Positions 31,811 through 40,904 of a stretch of 64,000 nucleotides of DNA are shown here, piece after piece. The translations under genes were made by a program, and so were the position numbers. This DNA comes from Flavobacterium agrisoli. GTDB taxonomy: Bacteria > Bacteroidota > Bacteroidia > Flavobacteriales > Flavobacteriaceae. How positions within the stretch are numbered: the stretch's first letter is position 1; each line of letters opens with the position of its first letter. The notes under the pieces are model-generated. The model was not told the DNA's origin. It did no database searches and worked only from the letters and a program-made list of their open reading frames with translations. The stretch is from positions 434,001 to 498,000 of the forward strand of contig NZ_JAEHFV010000003.1 in assembly GCF_016522065.1 (NCBI RefSeq). The letters run 5' to 3'.

Positions 31811-33109
31811 TTATGCTATCGAATTCAAAAAGGCTTTTAATTCCTCGTATGTAGCAATTTTGGTACTTTCTTTTTCTTTCCCTAAAACGCTTTCTATTTG
31901 TGTCGGAATTGGTAACGTAATATCTAAAGCAGGTTCTACCACATCTAAAAATTTAATCGGATGAGCCGTTTCTAAAAACACACCTACCCCTCCATCAAAT
32001 CGTTGTAACTCTTTTTTCAAACCTAAATAACCCACAGCGCCATGAGGTTCGGCTATGTAGCCATCCGTTTTGTAAATGGTTTTCATTGCTTCTAAAGTGT
32101 CTGCATCAGTATAGCTATAGGAAGAAAAATCTTTTTCAAATGCTTTTAAATCGTTGTTGTACAATTCCTGAATTCGGATAAAATTACTCGGATTTCCAAC
32201 ATCCATCGCATTTGAAATAGTGGCAATAGAAGGTTTTGGCTCGTATTGTCCTTTTTCTAAAAATCGTGGAACCGTATCGTTTACGTTTGTCGAAGCCACA
32301 AAATGAGCGATAGGCAATCCTAATTTTTTTGCCATAATACCTGCGCAAATATTCCCGAAATTACCACTCGGACATGAAATTACCAGCGGTTTGTTTTCTT
32401 TTTTCAAAGCTTTATAGGCAAAGAAAATATAAAACATTTGGGGCAACCAACGTGCAATATTAATCGAATTGGCAGAAGTAAGGTTTTTGTGAGTTAACGA
32501 AGGATCCAAAAAAGCCTTTTTTACCATATCCTGACAATCATCAAAAACACCATCCACTTCTAGGGCTTTTACATTTTGTCCCAAAGTCGTCAACTGTTTT
32601 TCCTGAATGTCACTTACTTTTCCCGAAGGATATAAAATAACCACATCAACGCCTTTTACGCCTAAAAATCCACTGGCAACCGCACCACCAGTATCGCCCG
32701 AGGTAGCAACCAATACCGTGTTTTTGGCATCTTTATTGTCTTTGTTGAAATAACCCAAACAACGCGACATAAAACGGGCACCGACATCTTTAAATGCCAT
32801 GGTTGGTCCGTGAAATAATTCTAATGAATAAATGTCTTTTTCGACTTTTACCACCGGAAAATCAAAACAAAGTGTTTCGTTAATGATGTTTTTTAATTCA
32901 GTTTCCGGAATTTCATCACCTACAAATTGTTGAATAGCGGCAAAAGCAATTTCTTCGTCACTCAAATTTTCGATATTTTCAAAAAATTCGGGTGCAAGCG
33001 GATGGATTGATTCTGGAAAATACAACCCGCGATCACTGGCCAACCCCTGTATTACAGCCTCTTTAAAAGAAGCCTTAGGAGCATTATGGTTTAAACTATA
33101 ATATTTCAT
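31811..33109 (-). CDS. thrC: Threonine synthase
   Basis: This 432-residue PLP enzyme converts O-phosphohomoserine to L-threonine. The PLP Lys lies in GPTMAFKDVGARFMSRCLG, the phosphate loop in SGNFGNICAG, and the N terminus YYSLNHNAPKASFKEAVIQGL is typical. It is the last gene of thrA-thrB-thrC, 38 bases after thrB, and ends at a strong terminator. Confidence 0.96.
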   Translation of the reverse strand: MKYYSLNHNAPKASFKEAVIQGLASDRGLYFPESIHPLAPEFFENIENLSDEEIAFAAIQQFVGDEIPETELKNIINETLCFDFPVVKVEKDIYSLELFHGPTMAFKDVGARFMSRCLGYFNKDNKDAKNTVLVATSGDTGGAVASGFLGVKGVDVVILYPSGKVSDIQEKQLTTLGQNVKALEVDGVFDDCQDMVKKAFLDPSLTHKNLTSANSINIARWLPQMFYIFFAYKALKKENKPLVISCPSGNFGNICAGIMAKKLGLPIAHFVASTNVNDTVPRFLEKGQYEPKPSIATISNAMDVGNPSNFIRIQELYNNDLKAFEKDFSSYSYTDADTLEAMKTIYKTDGYIAEPHGAVGYLGLKKELQRFDGGVGVFLETAHPIKFLDVVEPALDITLPIPTQIESVLGKEKESTKIATYEELKAFLNSIA

Positions 33110-33147
33110 TTTTCTTTTTTAACATTAACAACTTTAGATTTTTCACC

Positions 33148-34068
33148 TTATAAAACGCGCATTCCTTCATCATTCACTTTACAAACGTGAATTTCGTAAG
33201 GTAAATGAATTTCATCATACACAGCACACATGGCTTTGGCGATATTTTGGGCATTTTCTTTGCCTTTACTCAAAGCAAAAATGGAAGGACCAGAACCCGA
33301 AATACCCGAACCTAAAGCACCACTTTCATAAGCTGCTTTTTTGATCAAATCAAATCCCGGAATCAAAACACTGCGTAACGGTTCTACAATTTCGTCGTGT
33401 AAGGAACGTCCAATTAAATCATAATCTTCGGTATACAACCCAGCAATTAATCCGCCCACATTTCCCCATTGCGTGATGGCACTTTTAAGCGAAACATTTT
33501 GTTTTAAAACCGAACGGGCATCCGAAGTTTTCAATTCAATTTGAGGATGAATAACGGTGGCGTATAGCAAATCGGGACTTTTAATTTTAATAATATCCAA
33601 AGGATTTGAACTGCGAACCAATGTAAAACCGCCTAAAAGGGCAGGGGCTACGTTATCGGCATGGGCATTTCCTGAGGCAAGTTTTTCGCCTTGCATGGCA
33701 AATTGCACCAATTCTTTGCGCGTAAATGGGTTTCTTAATAATTCATTAGCGCCAAAAACAGCACCCGCCGAACTTGCCGCCGAACTTCCAATTCCACTTC
33801 CGGCTTTAATATGTTTGTAAATTTCAATTTCAAATCCAAAATCGGGCTTTGTAGCCTCTAACATAGCCAAAAGTGCTACACCCGCCACGTTTTTTTCAGT
33901 TTCTAAAGGCAAAGTAGCGCCTTCAATTTTGGTAATTTTAATTCCTTTTTCTTCCGTTTTTCGGATAATCATTTCGTCACCAACATTATCCAAGCACAAT
34001 CCCAAGACGTCAAATCCGCAAGAAAGATTGGCAATGGTCGCCGGACAAAATACTTTTATTTCATTCAT
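33148..34068 (-). CDS. thrB: Homoserine kinase (GHMP family)
   Basis: This 306-residue kinase makes O-phosphohomoserine from homoserine and ATP. GHMP motif 2 is clear (KAGSGIGSSAASSAGAVFG), motif 1 in CPATIANLSCGFDVLGL, and motif 3 in GSGISGSGPSIFALS. It sits between thrA and thrC. An unusual 89-base spacer separates it from thrA and contains an inverted heptad-like repeat. Confidence 0.97.
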   Translation of the reverse strand: MNEIKVFCPATIANLSCGFDVLGLCLDNVGDEMIIRKTEEKGIKITKIEGATLPLETEKNVAGVALLAMLEATKPDFGFEIEIYKHIKAGSGIGSSAASSAGAVFGANELLRNPFTRKELVQFAMQGEKLASGNAHADNVAPALLGGFTLVRSSNPLDIIKIKSPDLLYATVIHPQIELKTSDARSVLKQNVSLKSAITQWGNVGGLIAGLYTEDYDLIGRSLHDEIVEPLRSVLIPGFDLIKKAAYESGALGSGISGSGPSIFALSKGKENAQNIAKAMCAVYDEIHLPYEIHVCKVNDEGMRVL

Positions 34069-34076
34069 TTGTAATG

Positions 34077-34154
34077 AGTCTTAATGTCGAAAGTCTTAAA
34101 GTCGAAAATCAAAAGATTGGAATTCTTTTGACCTTGGACTTTGGACTTTCTGAC
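34077..34154. repeat. Imperfect inverted repeat built from GACTTT-type units
   Basis: The 89-base thrA-thrB spacer is largely made of short related units (AAGTCTTAAAGTCG on one arm, GACTTTGGACTTTC on the other). The arms pair as GAAAGTC..AAAGTC with GACTTT.GACTTTC, closed by an inner stem TCAAAAGA / TCTTTTGA. This looks like a mobile or amplified intergenic palindrome rather than a terminator: there is no T-run and the operon continues. Confidence 0.6.
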
Positions 34155-34157
34155 CAA

Positions 34158-36605
34158 TTATATATTTCCAATTCGAATTACATCGGCAAAAATTCCCGAA
34201 GCAGTTACTGCTGCTCCAGCTCCTGCACCTTTAATCAATAAAGGTTGGTCAACATAGCGATCAGTATAAAACAAAACGATGTTGTCTTTTCCTTCTAAAT
34301 TGTAAAAAGGATGGTCTTTCGGAATGAGTTGTAAACCAACGCTTGCTTTTCCATTTTCAAATTGAGCCACAAATTTCAAACGACTGTCTTTTTCTAGCGC
34401 TTCTTTTAAAAGTCCTTCAAAATGACTGTTGTGCGTGATTAAGGATTTGAAAAAGTCTTCGTTATTGGTAGTTTCCATGCAGGCTGCTGGCAAGAACGAA
34501 TTGTTTTCGATATCTTCAATATCCATTTCGTAACCACTTTCACGAATTAAAATCAATATTTTGCGAGCCACATCGACACCACTTAAATCAATTTTAGGAT
34601 CGGGTTCGGTAAAACCTTGTACGCCCGCTTCTTTAACCACATCGTGAAACGAATTTTGTTCGTCAAAATTATTGAAAATAAAATTCAAACTTCCCGATAA
34701 AACGGCTTGTATTTTATGTACTTTATCCCCCGAGGCAATTAGGTTTTTAACAGTATCGATAATTGGTAATCCTGCACCCACATTAGTTTCAAATAAAAAA
34801 GGCGCATTGTATTGGCGTGATAAACTTTTGAGTTTTTTATAATTGCTGTATGCAGAGGAACAAGCAATTTTGTTACAGGTTACCACCGCAATACTTTGTT
34901 TTAAAAAGTCGGCATACACGTCTGAAACGGTAGCATTAGCGGTAATATCTACAAAAATGCTGTTGCGTAAATTCAACTCTTTGGCTTTATTGATGAAGTT
35001 TTGAATATGTGCTGTTTCTCCATTTTGCAAGCTTTCTTTCCAGTCTTTTAATGAAATTCCCTCTTCGTCAAAATGCATTTTTCTGGAATTTGAAAGTGCA
35101 ATTACGCGAACATTAATTTTTAAATTGTCTTTTAAAAATTTGCGTTGGGTATGAATTTGCTCAATGAATTTTTCACCCACATTTCCAACTCCCATTACAA
35201 AAAGGTTTAACTGTACGGTATTTTCTTCAAAAAAGTTTTCGTGAAGTGTATTCAAGGCTTTTTTAACATCACGTTCATTAATCACAGCCGAAATATTTCG
35301 CTCGGAAGCACCTTGCGCAATGGCTCTAATATTAACGTTGTTTTTACCTAAGGTGCTGAACATTCTACCGCTCAAACCTTGATGGTTTTTCATATTTTCA
35401 CCAACCAAAGCAATAATGCATAAGTTACTTTCAACAATGCATGGATCAATTTTGTTTTGTAAAATTTCAACTTCAAAAACCTTATTAATGGCAGTTGCAG
35501 CTTTTTCGGCATCCGAATTTAAAATTCCAATACAAATTGAATGCTCCGATGAAGCTTGGGTAATAAAAATAACATTGATGTGTTCGGAGGACAATACTTC
35601 AAACAAGCGTTTTGATGAGCCGGTAACGCCAATCATACCCGAGCCTTCTAAAGTTAACAAAGCAATATTGTCGATGTAACTTATTCCTTTTACCGGATTC
35701 GTTTGCGCCATTTCTTTGTTGGAAATGTATGTTCCTTCCGCTTCAGGCTCAAAGGTATTTTTTATAATTATCGGAATGTTTTTGCGTAAAACAGGCTGTA
35801 TTGTGGGCGGATACAAAACTTTTGCTCCAAAATGCGATAATTCCATTGCTTCTTGATACGAGATATTCGAAATAGGTTGTGCTTGCTTTACAATTTTTGG
35901 ATTAGCTGTGAACATACCGTTTACATCTGTCCAAATTTCCAATTCAGAAGCATCCAAAGCACTAGCTAAAATGGCTGCGGTATAATCAGAACCTCCGCGG
36001 CCTAAAGTTGTCGCAATTCCTTCGGTAGAAGAAGCAATAAATCCAGGAAGCACCACCACTGATGCATTTTGGTGACTAAAATAACTTTGAATTAATTGGT
36101 TGCTAAGGTCAAAGTTAACGGCCGCTTTTCCAAATTGATTGTTGGTTTTGATCAATTCACGACTGTCTTTGTACATGCTATTCGGATTGGATTGTTTTAA
36201 GGCTTCGGCAATCACAAAAGAGGAAAGTAATTCGCCAAAACTCAAAATAGTATCTGCAGTTCTGTCCGAAAGTTCACCTAACAAATAACAGCCATCCAAC
36301 AAGGTTTCTAAATGATTTACAATGCGTTTAACGTGACTCAACAAACTGCTTTGCGCGCTAACCGGAATAAATTCTTTTAAAATATCTAAATGTTTTTTTT
36401 CTATTTCTGCAACGATTTCTTTAAAACTATCATCATTTGCTGCTGCTTTTGATGCCGCCATTTGTAACAAGTCGGTTACTTTACTCAAAGCAGAAACCAC
36501 CACCACTAAAGGTTCTTTTTGTGATTTTTGATTAATAATATCCAGAACTAGTTTTATATTTTGTGCATTGGCTACCGAAGTTCCACCAAATTTTAATACT
36601 CTCAT
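34158..36605 (-). CDS. thrA: Bifunctional aspartokinase / homoserine dehydrogenase I
   Basis: This 815-residue fusion catalyses the first and third steps of threonine synthesis. Residues ~1-290 are aspartokinase (MRVLKFGGTSVANAQN, TLGRGGSDYTAA), ~310-455 hold ACT regulatory domains (GSGMIGVTGSSKRLF), and ~465-815 are homoserine dehydrogenase (VMGVGNVGEKFIEQI, TNVGAGLPIIDTVKNL, EPDPKIDLSGVDVARKILIL in parts). ACT domains suggest feedback by threonine. It heads thrABC, preceded by a threonine-rich leader peptide, so expression is probably also attenuated by charged tRNA-Thr. Confidence 0.97.
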   Translation of the reverse strand: MRVLKFGGTSVANAQNIKLVLDIINQKSQKEPLVVVVSALSKVTDLLQMAASKAAANDDSFKEIVAEIEKKHLDILKEFIPVSAQSSLLSHVKRIVNHLETLLDGCYLLGELSDRTADTILSFGELLSSFVIAEALKQSNPNSMYKDSRELIKTNNQFGKAAVNFDLSNQLIQSYFSHQNASVVVLPGFIASSTEGIATTLGRGGSDYTAAILASALDASELEIWTDVNGMFTANPKIVKQAQPISNISYQEAMELSHFGAKVLYPPTIQPVLRKNIPIIIKNTFEPEAEGTYISNKEMAQTNPVKGISYIDNIALLTLEGSGMIGVTGSSKRLFEVLSSEHINVIFITQASSEHSICIGILNSDAEKAATAINKVFEVEILQNKIDPCIVESNLCIIALVGENMKNHQGLSGRMFSTLGKNNVNIRAIAQGASERNISAVINERDVKKALNTLHENFFEENTVQLNLFVMGVGNVGEKFIEQIHTQRKFLKDNLKINVRVIALSNSRKMHFDEEGISLKDWKESLQNGETAHIQNFINKAKELNLRNSIFVDITANATVSDVYADFLKQSIAVVTCNKIACSSAYSNYKKLKSLSRQYNAPFLFETNVGAGLPIIDTVKNLIASGDKVHKIQAVLSGSLNFIFNNFDEQNSFHDVVKEAGVQGFTEPDPKIDLSGVDVARKILILIRESGYEMDIEDIENNSFLPAACMETTNNEDFFKSLITHNSHFEGLLKEALEKDSRLKFVAQFENGKASVGLQLIPKDHPFYNLEGKDNIVLFYTDRYVDQPLLIKGAGAGAAVTASGIFADVIRIGNI

Positions 36606-36705
36606 TGTAATATAATTTTATAAATGCAATAGTTTATACGTACCCAAGAACTTTCTTCTTTTTGAAAAAAGGACAATAAATAATAAAGATGATATGTGAA
36701 AAAGT

Positions 36706-36720
36706 ATACCCCTAAGGGGT
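36706..36720 (-). promoter_or_regulatory. Attenuator-like hairpin overlapping the thr leader stop codon
   Basis: A perfect stem TACCCC / GGGGTA with loop TTA spans the last Thr codon, the Pro codon and the TAG stop of the leader, followed on the minus strand by TACTTTTTC. A ribosome stalled on the Thr run would cover the 5' arm, and release at the stop would let it fold. A downstream GGGTA (near 36640) could pair with the same 5' arm as an alternative. Confidence 0.5.
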
Positions 36721-36807
36721 AGTAGTAGTTGTAGTGGTCATAATAGCAGCGGCAATCCCATTTGGAACTGACAAAGTAATCGAATATGTAATGCTATTAT
36801 TTTTCAT
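36712..36807 (-). CDS. thrL: thr operon leader peptide
   Basis: A 31-codon ORF begins MKNNSITYSITL and ends IAAAIMTTTTTTTP. It contains seven consecutive Thr codons (ACC ACT ACA ACT ACT ACT ACC) plus two more Thr and four Ile codons. Such a run of regulatory codons just before thrA is the hallmark of a transcription attenuation leader. The start is 10 bases after a -7 box, so the 5' untranslated part is very short. A shorter start at the internal ATG directly before the Thr run is also possible. Confidence 0.85.
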   Translation of the reverse strand: MKNNSITYSITLSVPNGIAAAIMTTTTTTTP

Positions 36808-36817
36808 TTTGAAGTTC

Positions 36818-36848
36818 CAAAAATACAGTTTTTTAGAATTTACCGAAA
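36818..36848 (-). promoter_or_regulatory. thr operon promoter
   Basis: On the minus strand a full -7 match TATTTTTG (36825-36818) is preceded after exactly 19 bases by TTTC (36848-36845), one mismatch from the -33 TTTG. The start of transcription would fall only a few bases before the leader ATG. Confidence 0.65.
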
Positions 36849-37238
36849 GTAATACTTGTTTTTTTGTGAATATTTTATTTATAAGTACTTAAGAAAAAAT
36901 ATTTTTGAGTATTTTGTTTCTAATTGATGCTTTGAGTGTCATATTCGTATAATTAGTAGCTGAATTTTCATCCGAATTTACAGATTAAATCTATCTTCTA
37001 ACTAGAGTTTTATGCTAGAGAACGGCTGTAAATACAATACTTCGGATATAAAACCAGAGTGGCTTTTATTTTTTTTGAAGGCATTTTTATAATAAGCGAG
37101 ATTGTATTTATAATATCATAAATAGTAAATCTGCAATATTAAGAAGTAAAAGTGGTAATAACATAAATTCAAATACTGTTATATTTATTTGTTTTTCACC
37201 TACCTTTTGTTGAATTTTGGCGTCGAAACGCTAAAAAA
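36849..37238. other. Intergenic region upstream of hutH
   Basis: About 390 AT-rich bases between the thr promoter and hutH. I see no gene, RNA structure or strong repeat. The last ~50 bases hold TTTG-like and TACCTTTT elements that may be the hutH promoter, but the match is imperfect. Confidence 0.4.
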
Positions 37239-38753
37239 ATGGATGCAATACATTATATAACTACCGAAGTCCTTCACTTTCATACGATTTATGAAATCAT
37301 AAACAGGCAAATGAAATTGGAATTATCGGAAGAGGCCAAAGTAAATATTCAAAAATGCCGTGACTATTTAGATAAAAAAATGGCCTCCGATCCTACACCT
37401 ATTTATGGTATCAACACGGGTTTCGGGTCACTTTGTAATGTTAAAATTTCAAATGAAAATTTATCCCAACTGCAAGAAAATTTAGTTAAATCGCATGCTT
37501 GCGGTACAGGAGAAGAAGTTCCTGTGGAGATTATCAAACTCATGTTGTTACTGAAAATTCAGTCACTTTGTTATGGACATTCGGGTGTTCAATTGCAAAC
37601 GGTAGAGCGTTTGGTTGCGCTTTTTAATCACGAATTATACCCGGTTATTTATACGCAAGGATCGCTAGGTGCTTCGGGCGATTTGGCTCCTTTAGCACAT
37701 TTGGCTTTGCCTTTGATTGGTGAAGGCGAACTGTGGCAAGATGGAAAAAAAGTAGCCGCAACCCAAGTTTTACTAGAAAAAAATTGGGAACCCCTAGTTT
37801 TACAATCCAAAGAAGGCTTAGCGTTATTAAACGGAACCCAATTTATGAGCGCTTATGGGGTACACCTTATTATTAAAGCCCAAAAATTAGCTTATTGGTC
37901 GGATTTTATAGGGGCTATTTCATTAGAAGCTTTCGATGGGCGTATCGAACCTTTTGACGAATTGATTCATTTTGTGCGGCCACATAAAGGGCAATTGCTC
38001 ACAGCAAAACGAATAAAAGAATTTTTGGAAGGAAGTGAGATTATGGCACAGGAAAAAAAACACGTGCAAGATCCATATTCGTTCCGTTGTATACCACAGG
38101 TTCATGGCGCCTCTAAAGATGCTATCGAATATGCGCAAAAAGTGATTAAAACTGAAATTAATTCGGTTACCGATAACCCCAATATTTTTGTTGAGAGTGA
38201 TCAAATTATTTCTGGAGGTAATTTTCACGGTCAACCTTTGGCTTTAGCGCTGGATTTTTTAGGAATTGCTTTGGCCGAATTGGGTAGTATTTCCGAAAGA
38301 AGAACGTTTCAATTAATTTCTGGTCAACGAAATTTGCCTGCTTTTTTAGTAGATAATCCAGGATTGAATTCCGGTTTTATGATTCCACAATATACGGCTG
38401 CAAGTATTGCAAGTCAAAACAAACAATTGGCTACACCAGCGAGTGTAGATAGTATTGTGTCGAGTAACGGTCAAGAAGACCATGTAAGTATGGGAGCCAA
38501 TGGAGCTACAAAGACCTTGCGTATTGCAGATAATGTAGAACGTATTTTGGCAATTGAATTGATGAACGCTTCTCAAGCAATTTATTATAGAAGTCCTTTA
38601 AAATCAAGTGATTTTATTGAGAGTTTTATCAAAATGTACCGTTGTGAAGTGCCTTTGGTTACGAACGATCGGGTGTTGCATCACGATATAGAAAAAACCA
38701 TTTTATTCCTGAAAACGGTTGAAATAGATTCAGATTTATTAACCCTGACTTAA
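37239..38753 (+). CDS. hutH: Histidine ammonia-lyase
   Basis: This 504-residue lyase turns L-histidine into urocanate and ammonia. The Ala-Ser-Gly triad that forms the MIO cofactor is at 145-147 (GSLGASGDLAPLAH). Other family blocks are YGINTGFGSL, NGTQFMSAYG, QDPYSFRCIPQVHG and SGGNFHGQPLAL. No hutU/hutI neighbours appear. Phenylalanine or tyrosine lyases share this fold, but the bacterial length and the absence of a long shielding domain favour HAL. Its stop lies inside a tandem Pho-box-like repeat belonging to the next gene. Confidence 0.9.
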   Translation: MDAIHYITTEVLHFHTIYEIINRQMKLELSEEAKVNIQKCRDYLDKKMASDPTPIYGINTGFGSLCNVKISNENLSQLQENLVKSHACGTGEEVPVEIIKLMLLLKIQSLCYGHSGVQLQTVERLVALFNHELYPVIYTQGSLGASGDLAPLAHLALPLIGEGELWQDGKKVAATQVLLEKNWEPLVLQSKEGLALLNGTQFMSAYGVHLIIKAQKLAYWSDFIGAISLEAFDGRIEPFDELIHFVRPHKGQLLTAKRIKEFLEGSEIMAQEKKHVQDPYSFRCIPQVHGASKDAIEYAQKVIKTEINSVTDNPNIFVESDQIISGGNFHGQPLALALDFLGIALAELGSISERRTFQLISGQRNLPAFLVDNPGLNSGFMIPQYTAASIASQNKQLATPASVDSIVSSNGQEDHVSMGANGATKTLRIADNVERILAIELMNASQAIYYRSPLKSSDFIESFIKMYRCEVPLVTNDRVLHHDIEKTILFLKTVEIDSDLLTLT

Positions 38754-38770
38754 CATTGACTTAACATTGA
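38746..38770 (+). promoter_or_regulatory. Pho-box-like tandem repeat upstream of the phosphate transporter
   Basis: Two exact 11-base direct repeats, TGACTTAACAT TGACTTAACAT, plus a partial third (TGA), give CTTAACA units spaced by 4 bases. This is the geometry of PhoB half-sites (7-bp unit + 4-bp spacer). The second repeat covers the expected -33 position of the promoter for the DUF47/PiT genes, and the first overlaps the hutH stop codon. Confidence 0.6.
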
Positions 38771-38785
38771 AATTTATTTTTGAAG

Positions 38786-38793
38786 TAATTTTG
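38786..38793 (+). promoter_or_regulatory. -7 element of the DUF47/PiT operon
   Basis: TAATTTTG matches TAnnTTTG, 20 bases before the DUF47 start codon. There is no TTTG at -33; the tandem Pho-box-like repeat occupies that position, as expected of an activator-dependent promoter. Confidence 0.6.
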
Positions 38794-38812
38794 TAGACTT
38801 AAATTGTATAAA

Positions 38813-39457
38813 ATGTCGATAAACAGTATTTTCCAATTTTTTGTTCCTAAGGATAAAAAATTCTTTCCTCTTTTCGAAGAAGCATCAAGTAATTTAATCG
38901 AATTGGCTTCAAATCTTCACGAAGCAGTAAACTTACCATTAAAAGAGAGAGAACTTCTTTTTAAAAAAATTGATGAATTTGAACAAAAAGGGGAGGACAT
39001 TACACGTCAAACCAATTTAGAATTAAGCCGAAATTTTATCACGCCTTTCGATAGAGAAGACATTCACTCTTTAGTAACTTCTATTGATAACGTTGCCGAT
39101 AGGTTGCATGGTGCCTCAAGTATTATGCGTTTGTATCAAGTAGATAAAATCACCAAATCGATCCGAAAATTAACCGAAATCAATTTGGAAGCTTGCCAAA
39201 ACATACAAACAGCAGTAAAAGAATTAAGAGATTTTAAAAATGCCGATAAAATTAAAGCGGCTTGTGTGCGAATCAGCAAATTAGAAAACAAATCGGATAA
39301 CGTTTATAATAAGGCCGTTTTCGAGATTTTTGAAAATGAGACGGATGCCAAAAACATCATTAAATATAAAGAAGTATTATCAGTTTTAGAATCGGCCACC
39401 GACAAATGTAAAAGTGTAGCCAGCGTTTTAGAGTCTATTGCGGTAAAACATTCTTAA
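38813..39457 (+). CDS. DUF47 / PhoU-like phosphate transport accessory protein
   Basis: The open frame begins at 38804 but the ATG at 38813 (MSINSIFQFFVPKDKKFF) matches the usual start of this family; the protein then has 214 residues. It is an all-helical PhoU-like protein with acidic metal-binding helices (LFEEASSNLIELA, DIHSLVTSIDNVADRL). DUF47 proteins are almost always encoded just before PiT permeases and are thought to control them. The PiT gene follows 30 bases later. Confidence 0.9.
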   Translation: MSINSIFQFFVPKDKKFFPLFEEASSNLIELASNLHEAVNLPLKERELLFKKIDEFEQKGEDITRQTNLELSRNFITPFDREDIHSLVTSIDNVADRLHGASSIMRLYQVDKITKSIRKLTEINLEACQNIQTAVKELRDFKNADKIKAACVRISKLENKSDNVYNKAVFEIFENETDAKNIIKYKEVLSVLESATDKCKSVASVLESIAVKHS

Positions 39458-39487
39458 AACTTAATTCATTCTCTTGAAGTATTTCTT

Positions 39488-40822
39488 ATGACATTACTTA
39501 TCATAATTATAGTATTAGCGCTAATTTTTGATTACATCAACGGTTTTCACGATGCGGCTAATGCTATAGCAACCGTAGTCGCTACCAAAGTATTAACGCC
39601 CTTTCAGGCGGTGGTTTGGGCTGCATTTTTTAATTTCTTGGCCTATTGGGTTTTTGGATTTGGGGTAGCCGATACGGTAGCCAAAACAGCACACACCATC
39701 GACATTAATTTAGCTGTTATTTTAGCGGGAGTCATTGCCGCAATTTGTTGGAATTTAATGACTTGGTGGCTCGGTATTCCGTCTAGTTCCTCGCATACTT
39801 TAATCGGTGGATTTGCGGGCGCAGCCGTGGCACACGCCATATTTATGCACGGATTTAACGATTATACCGTTATTGATGGAGGCGAAACCATTACGCGCCA
39901 TTGGTACAATATCGTAAATTGGTACGATCCAGGTAAACCAGGCGGTATGCCATCGGGTGTATTTATTATTATTATTTTCATCTTTTTAGCTCCATTTTTA
40001 GGTGCTTTAGCTTCTTATTTAATTTCCATTTGGTTATTGCATTCGGCTCGAAAAAGCATTTACCCCAAAATCTTCACCATCTTGTTAATGATTAGCACCG
40101 TTTGGTTTATCAGTCACATGATTATCAACGATGTAGGTGAATCTCGTTTTGAATCTCATTTTTGGAATGTTGCTACAAATGCACATAATATCAAATGGTT
40201 TCTAGTAGGATTTATTGTTTTGGCTGTGAGTCTTTTTTGCTTGATTTTTAGTAGTTTGAGCCACCACCAATCTGAAAAAATGCTAAAAAGAATGCAGTTA
40301 TTATCTTCCGCAGCTTTTAGTTTAGGTCATGGTGGCAACGATTCGCAAAAAGTAATGGGTATTATTGCCGCTGCCGTTATTGTCTATATTAATAGCGAAG
40401 GTGTTCATTTAACCGATATGCCAACTTGGTTACAAGTGGCTTTGCCTGATGGCGATACACCGGGAATTATGCCCGAGTGGATTCCGTTAGCGTGTTATTC
40501 TGCTATTGCGGCTGGAACTTTGAGTGGGGGTTGGAAAATTGTAAAAACAATGGGTTCCAAGATTACTAAAGTAACTTCATTTGAAGGAGTGGCTGCAGAA
40601 ACAGCTGGAGCTTTGACCTTGTATTTCACCGAACATTTAAAAATTCCAGTAAGTACCACCCATACCATTACGGGTTCTATTATTGGTGTGGGATTAACCA
40701 AACGTGTATCGGCTGTACGTTGGGGAGTAACCGTTAGTTTGGTTTGGGCTTGGATTTTAACCATTCCGATTTCAGCATTGTTAGCGGCCTTTTTCTATTT
40801 TATATTGCGTATTTTTATCTAA
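39488..40822 (+). CDS. pitA: PiT-family inorganic phosphate permease
   Basis: This 444-residue inner-membrane transporter has ~11 hydrophobic segments. The two PiT signature repeats are clear: DYINGFHDAANAIATVVATKVL (visible as GFHDAANAIATVV) near the N terminus and SLGHGGNDSQKVMGI in the second half; the PVSTTHTITGSIIGVG block also fits. It co-transports phosphate with protons or sodium. It is paired with the DUF47 gene under a Pho-box-like promoter. Confidence 0.95.
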   Translation: MTLLIIIIVLALIFDYINGFHDAANAIATVVATKVLTPFQAVVWAAFFNFLAYWVFGFGVADTVAKTAHTIDINLAVILAGVIAAICWNLMTWWLGIPSSSSHTLIGGFAGAAVAHAIFMHGFNDYTVIDGGETITRHWYNIVNWYDPGKPGGMPSGVFIIIIFIFLAPFLGALASYLISIWLLHSARKSIYPKIFTILLMISTVWFISHMIINDVGESRFESHFWNVATNAHNIKWFLVGFIVLAVSLFCLIFSSLSHHQSEKMLKRMQLLSSAAFSLGHGGNDSQKVMGIIAAAVIVYINSEGVHLTDMPTWLQVALPDGDTPGIMPEWIPLACYSAIAAGTLSGGWKIVKTMGSKITKVTSFEGVAAETAGALTLYFTEHLKIPVSTTHTITGSIIGVGLTKRVSAVRWGVTVSLVWAWILTIPISALLAAFFYFILRIFI

Positions 40823-40843
40823 TACAAACAAATATAAGTTTTT

Positions 40844-40880
40844 AAAAGCCATTCATTAAATTGAGTGGCTTTTGCTTTTT
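40844..40880 (+). terminator. Intrinsic terminator of the phosphate transport operon
   Basis: A 12-bp stem AAAAGCCATTCA / TGAGTGGCTTTT with one G-U pair is followed by T-rich sequence, 22 bases after the PiT stop. Confidence 0.82.
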
Positions 40881-40904
40881 TATTGATCTTAATTTTTTCA
40901 CTAA

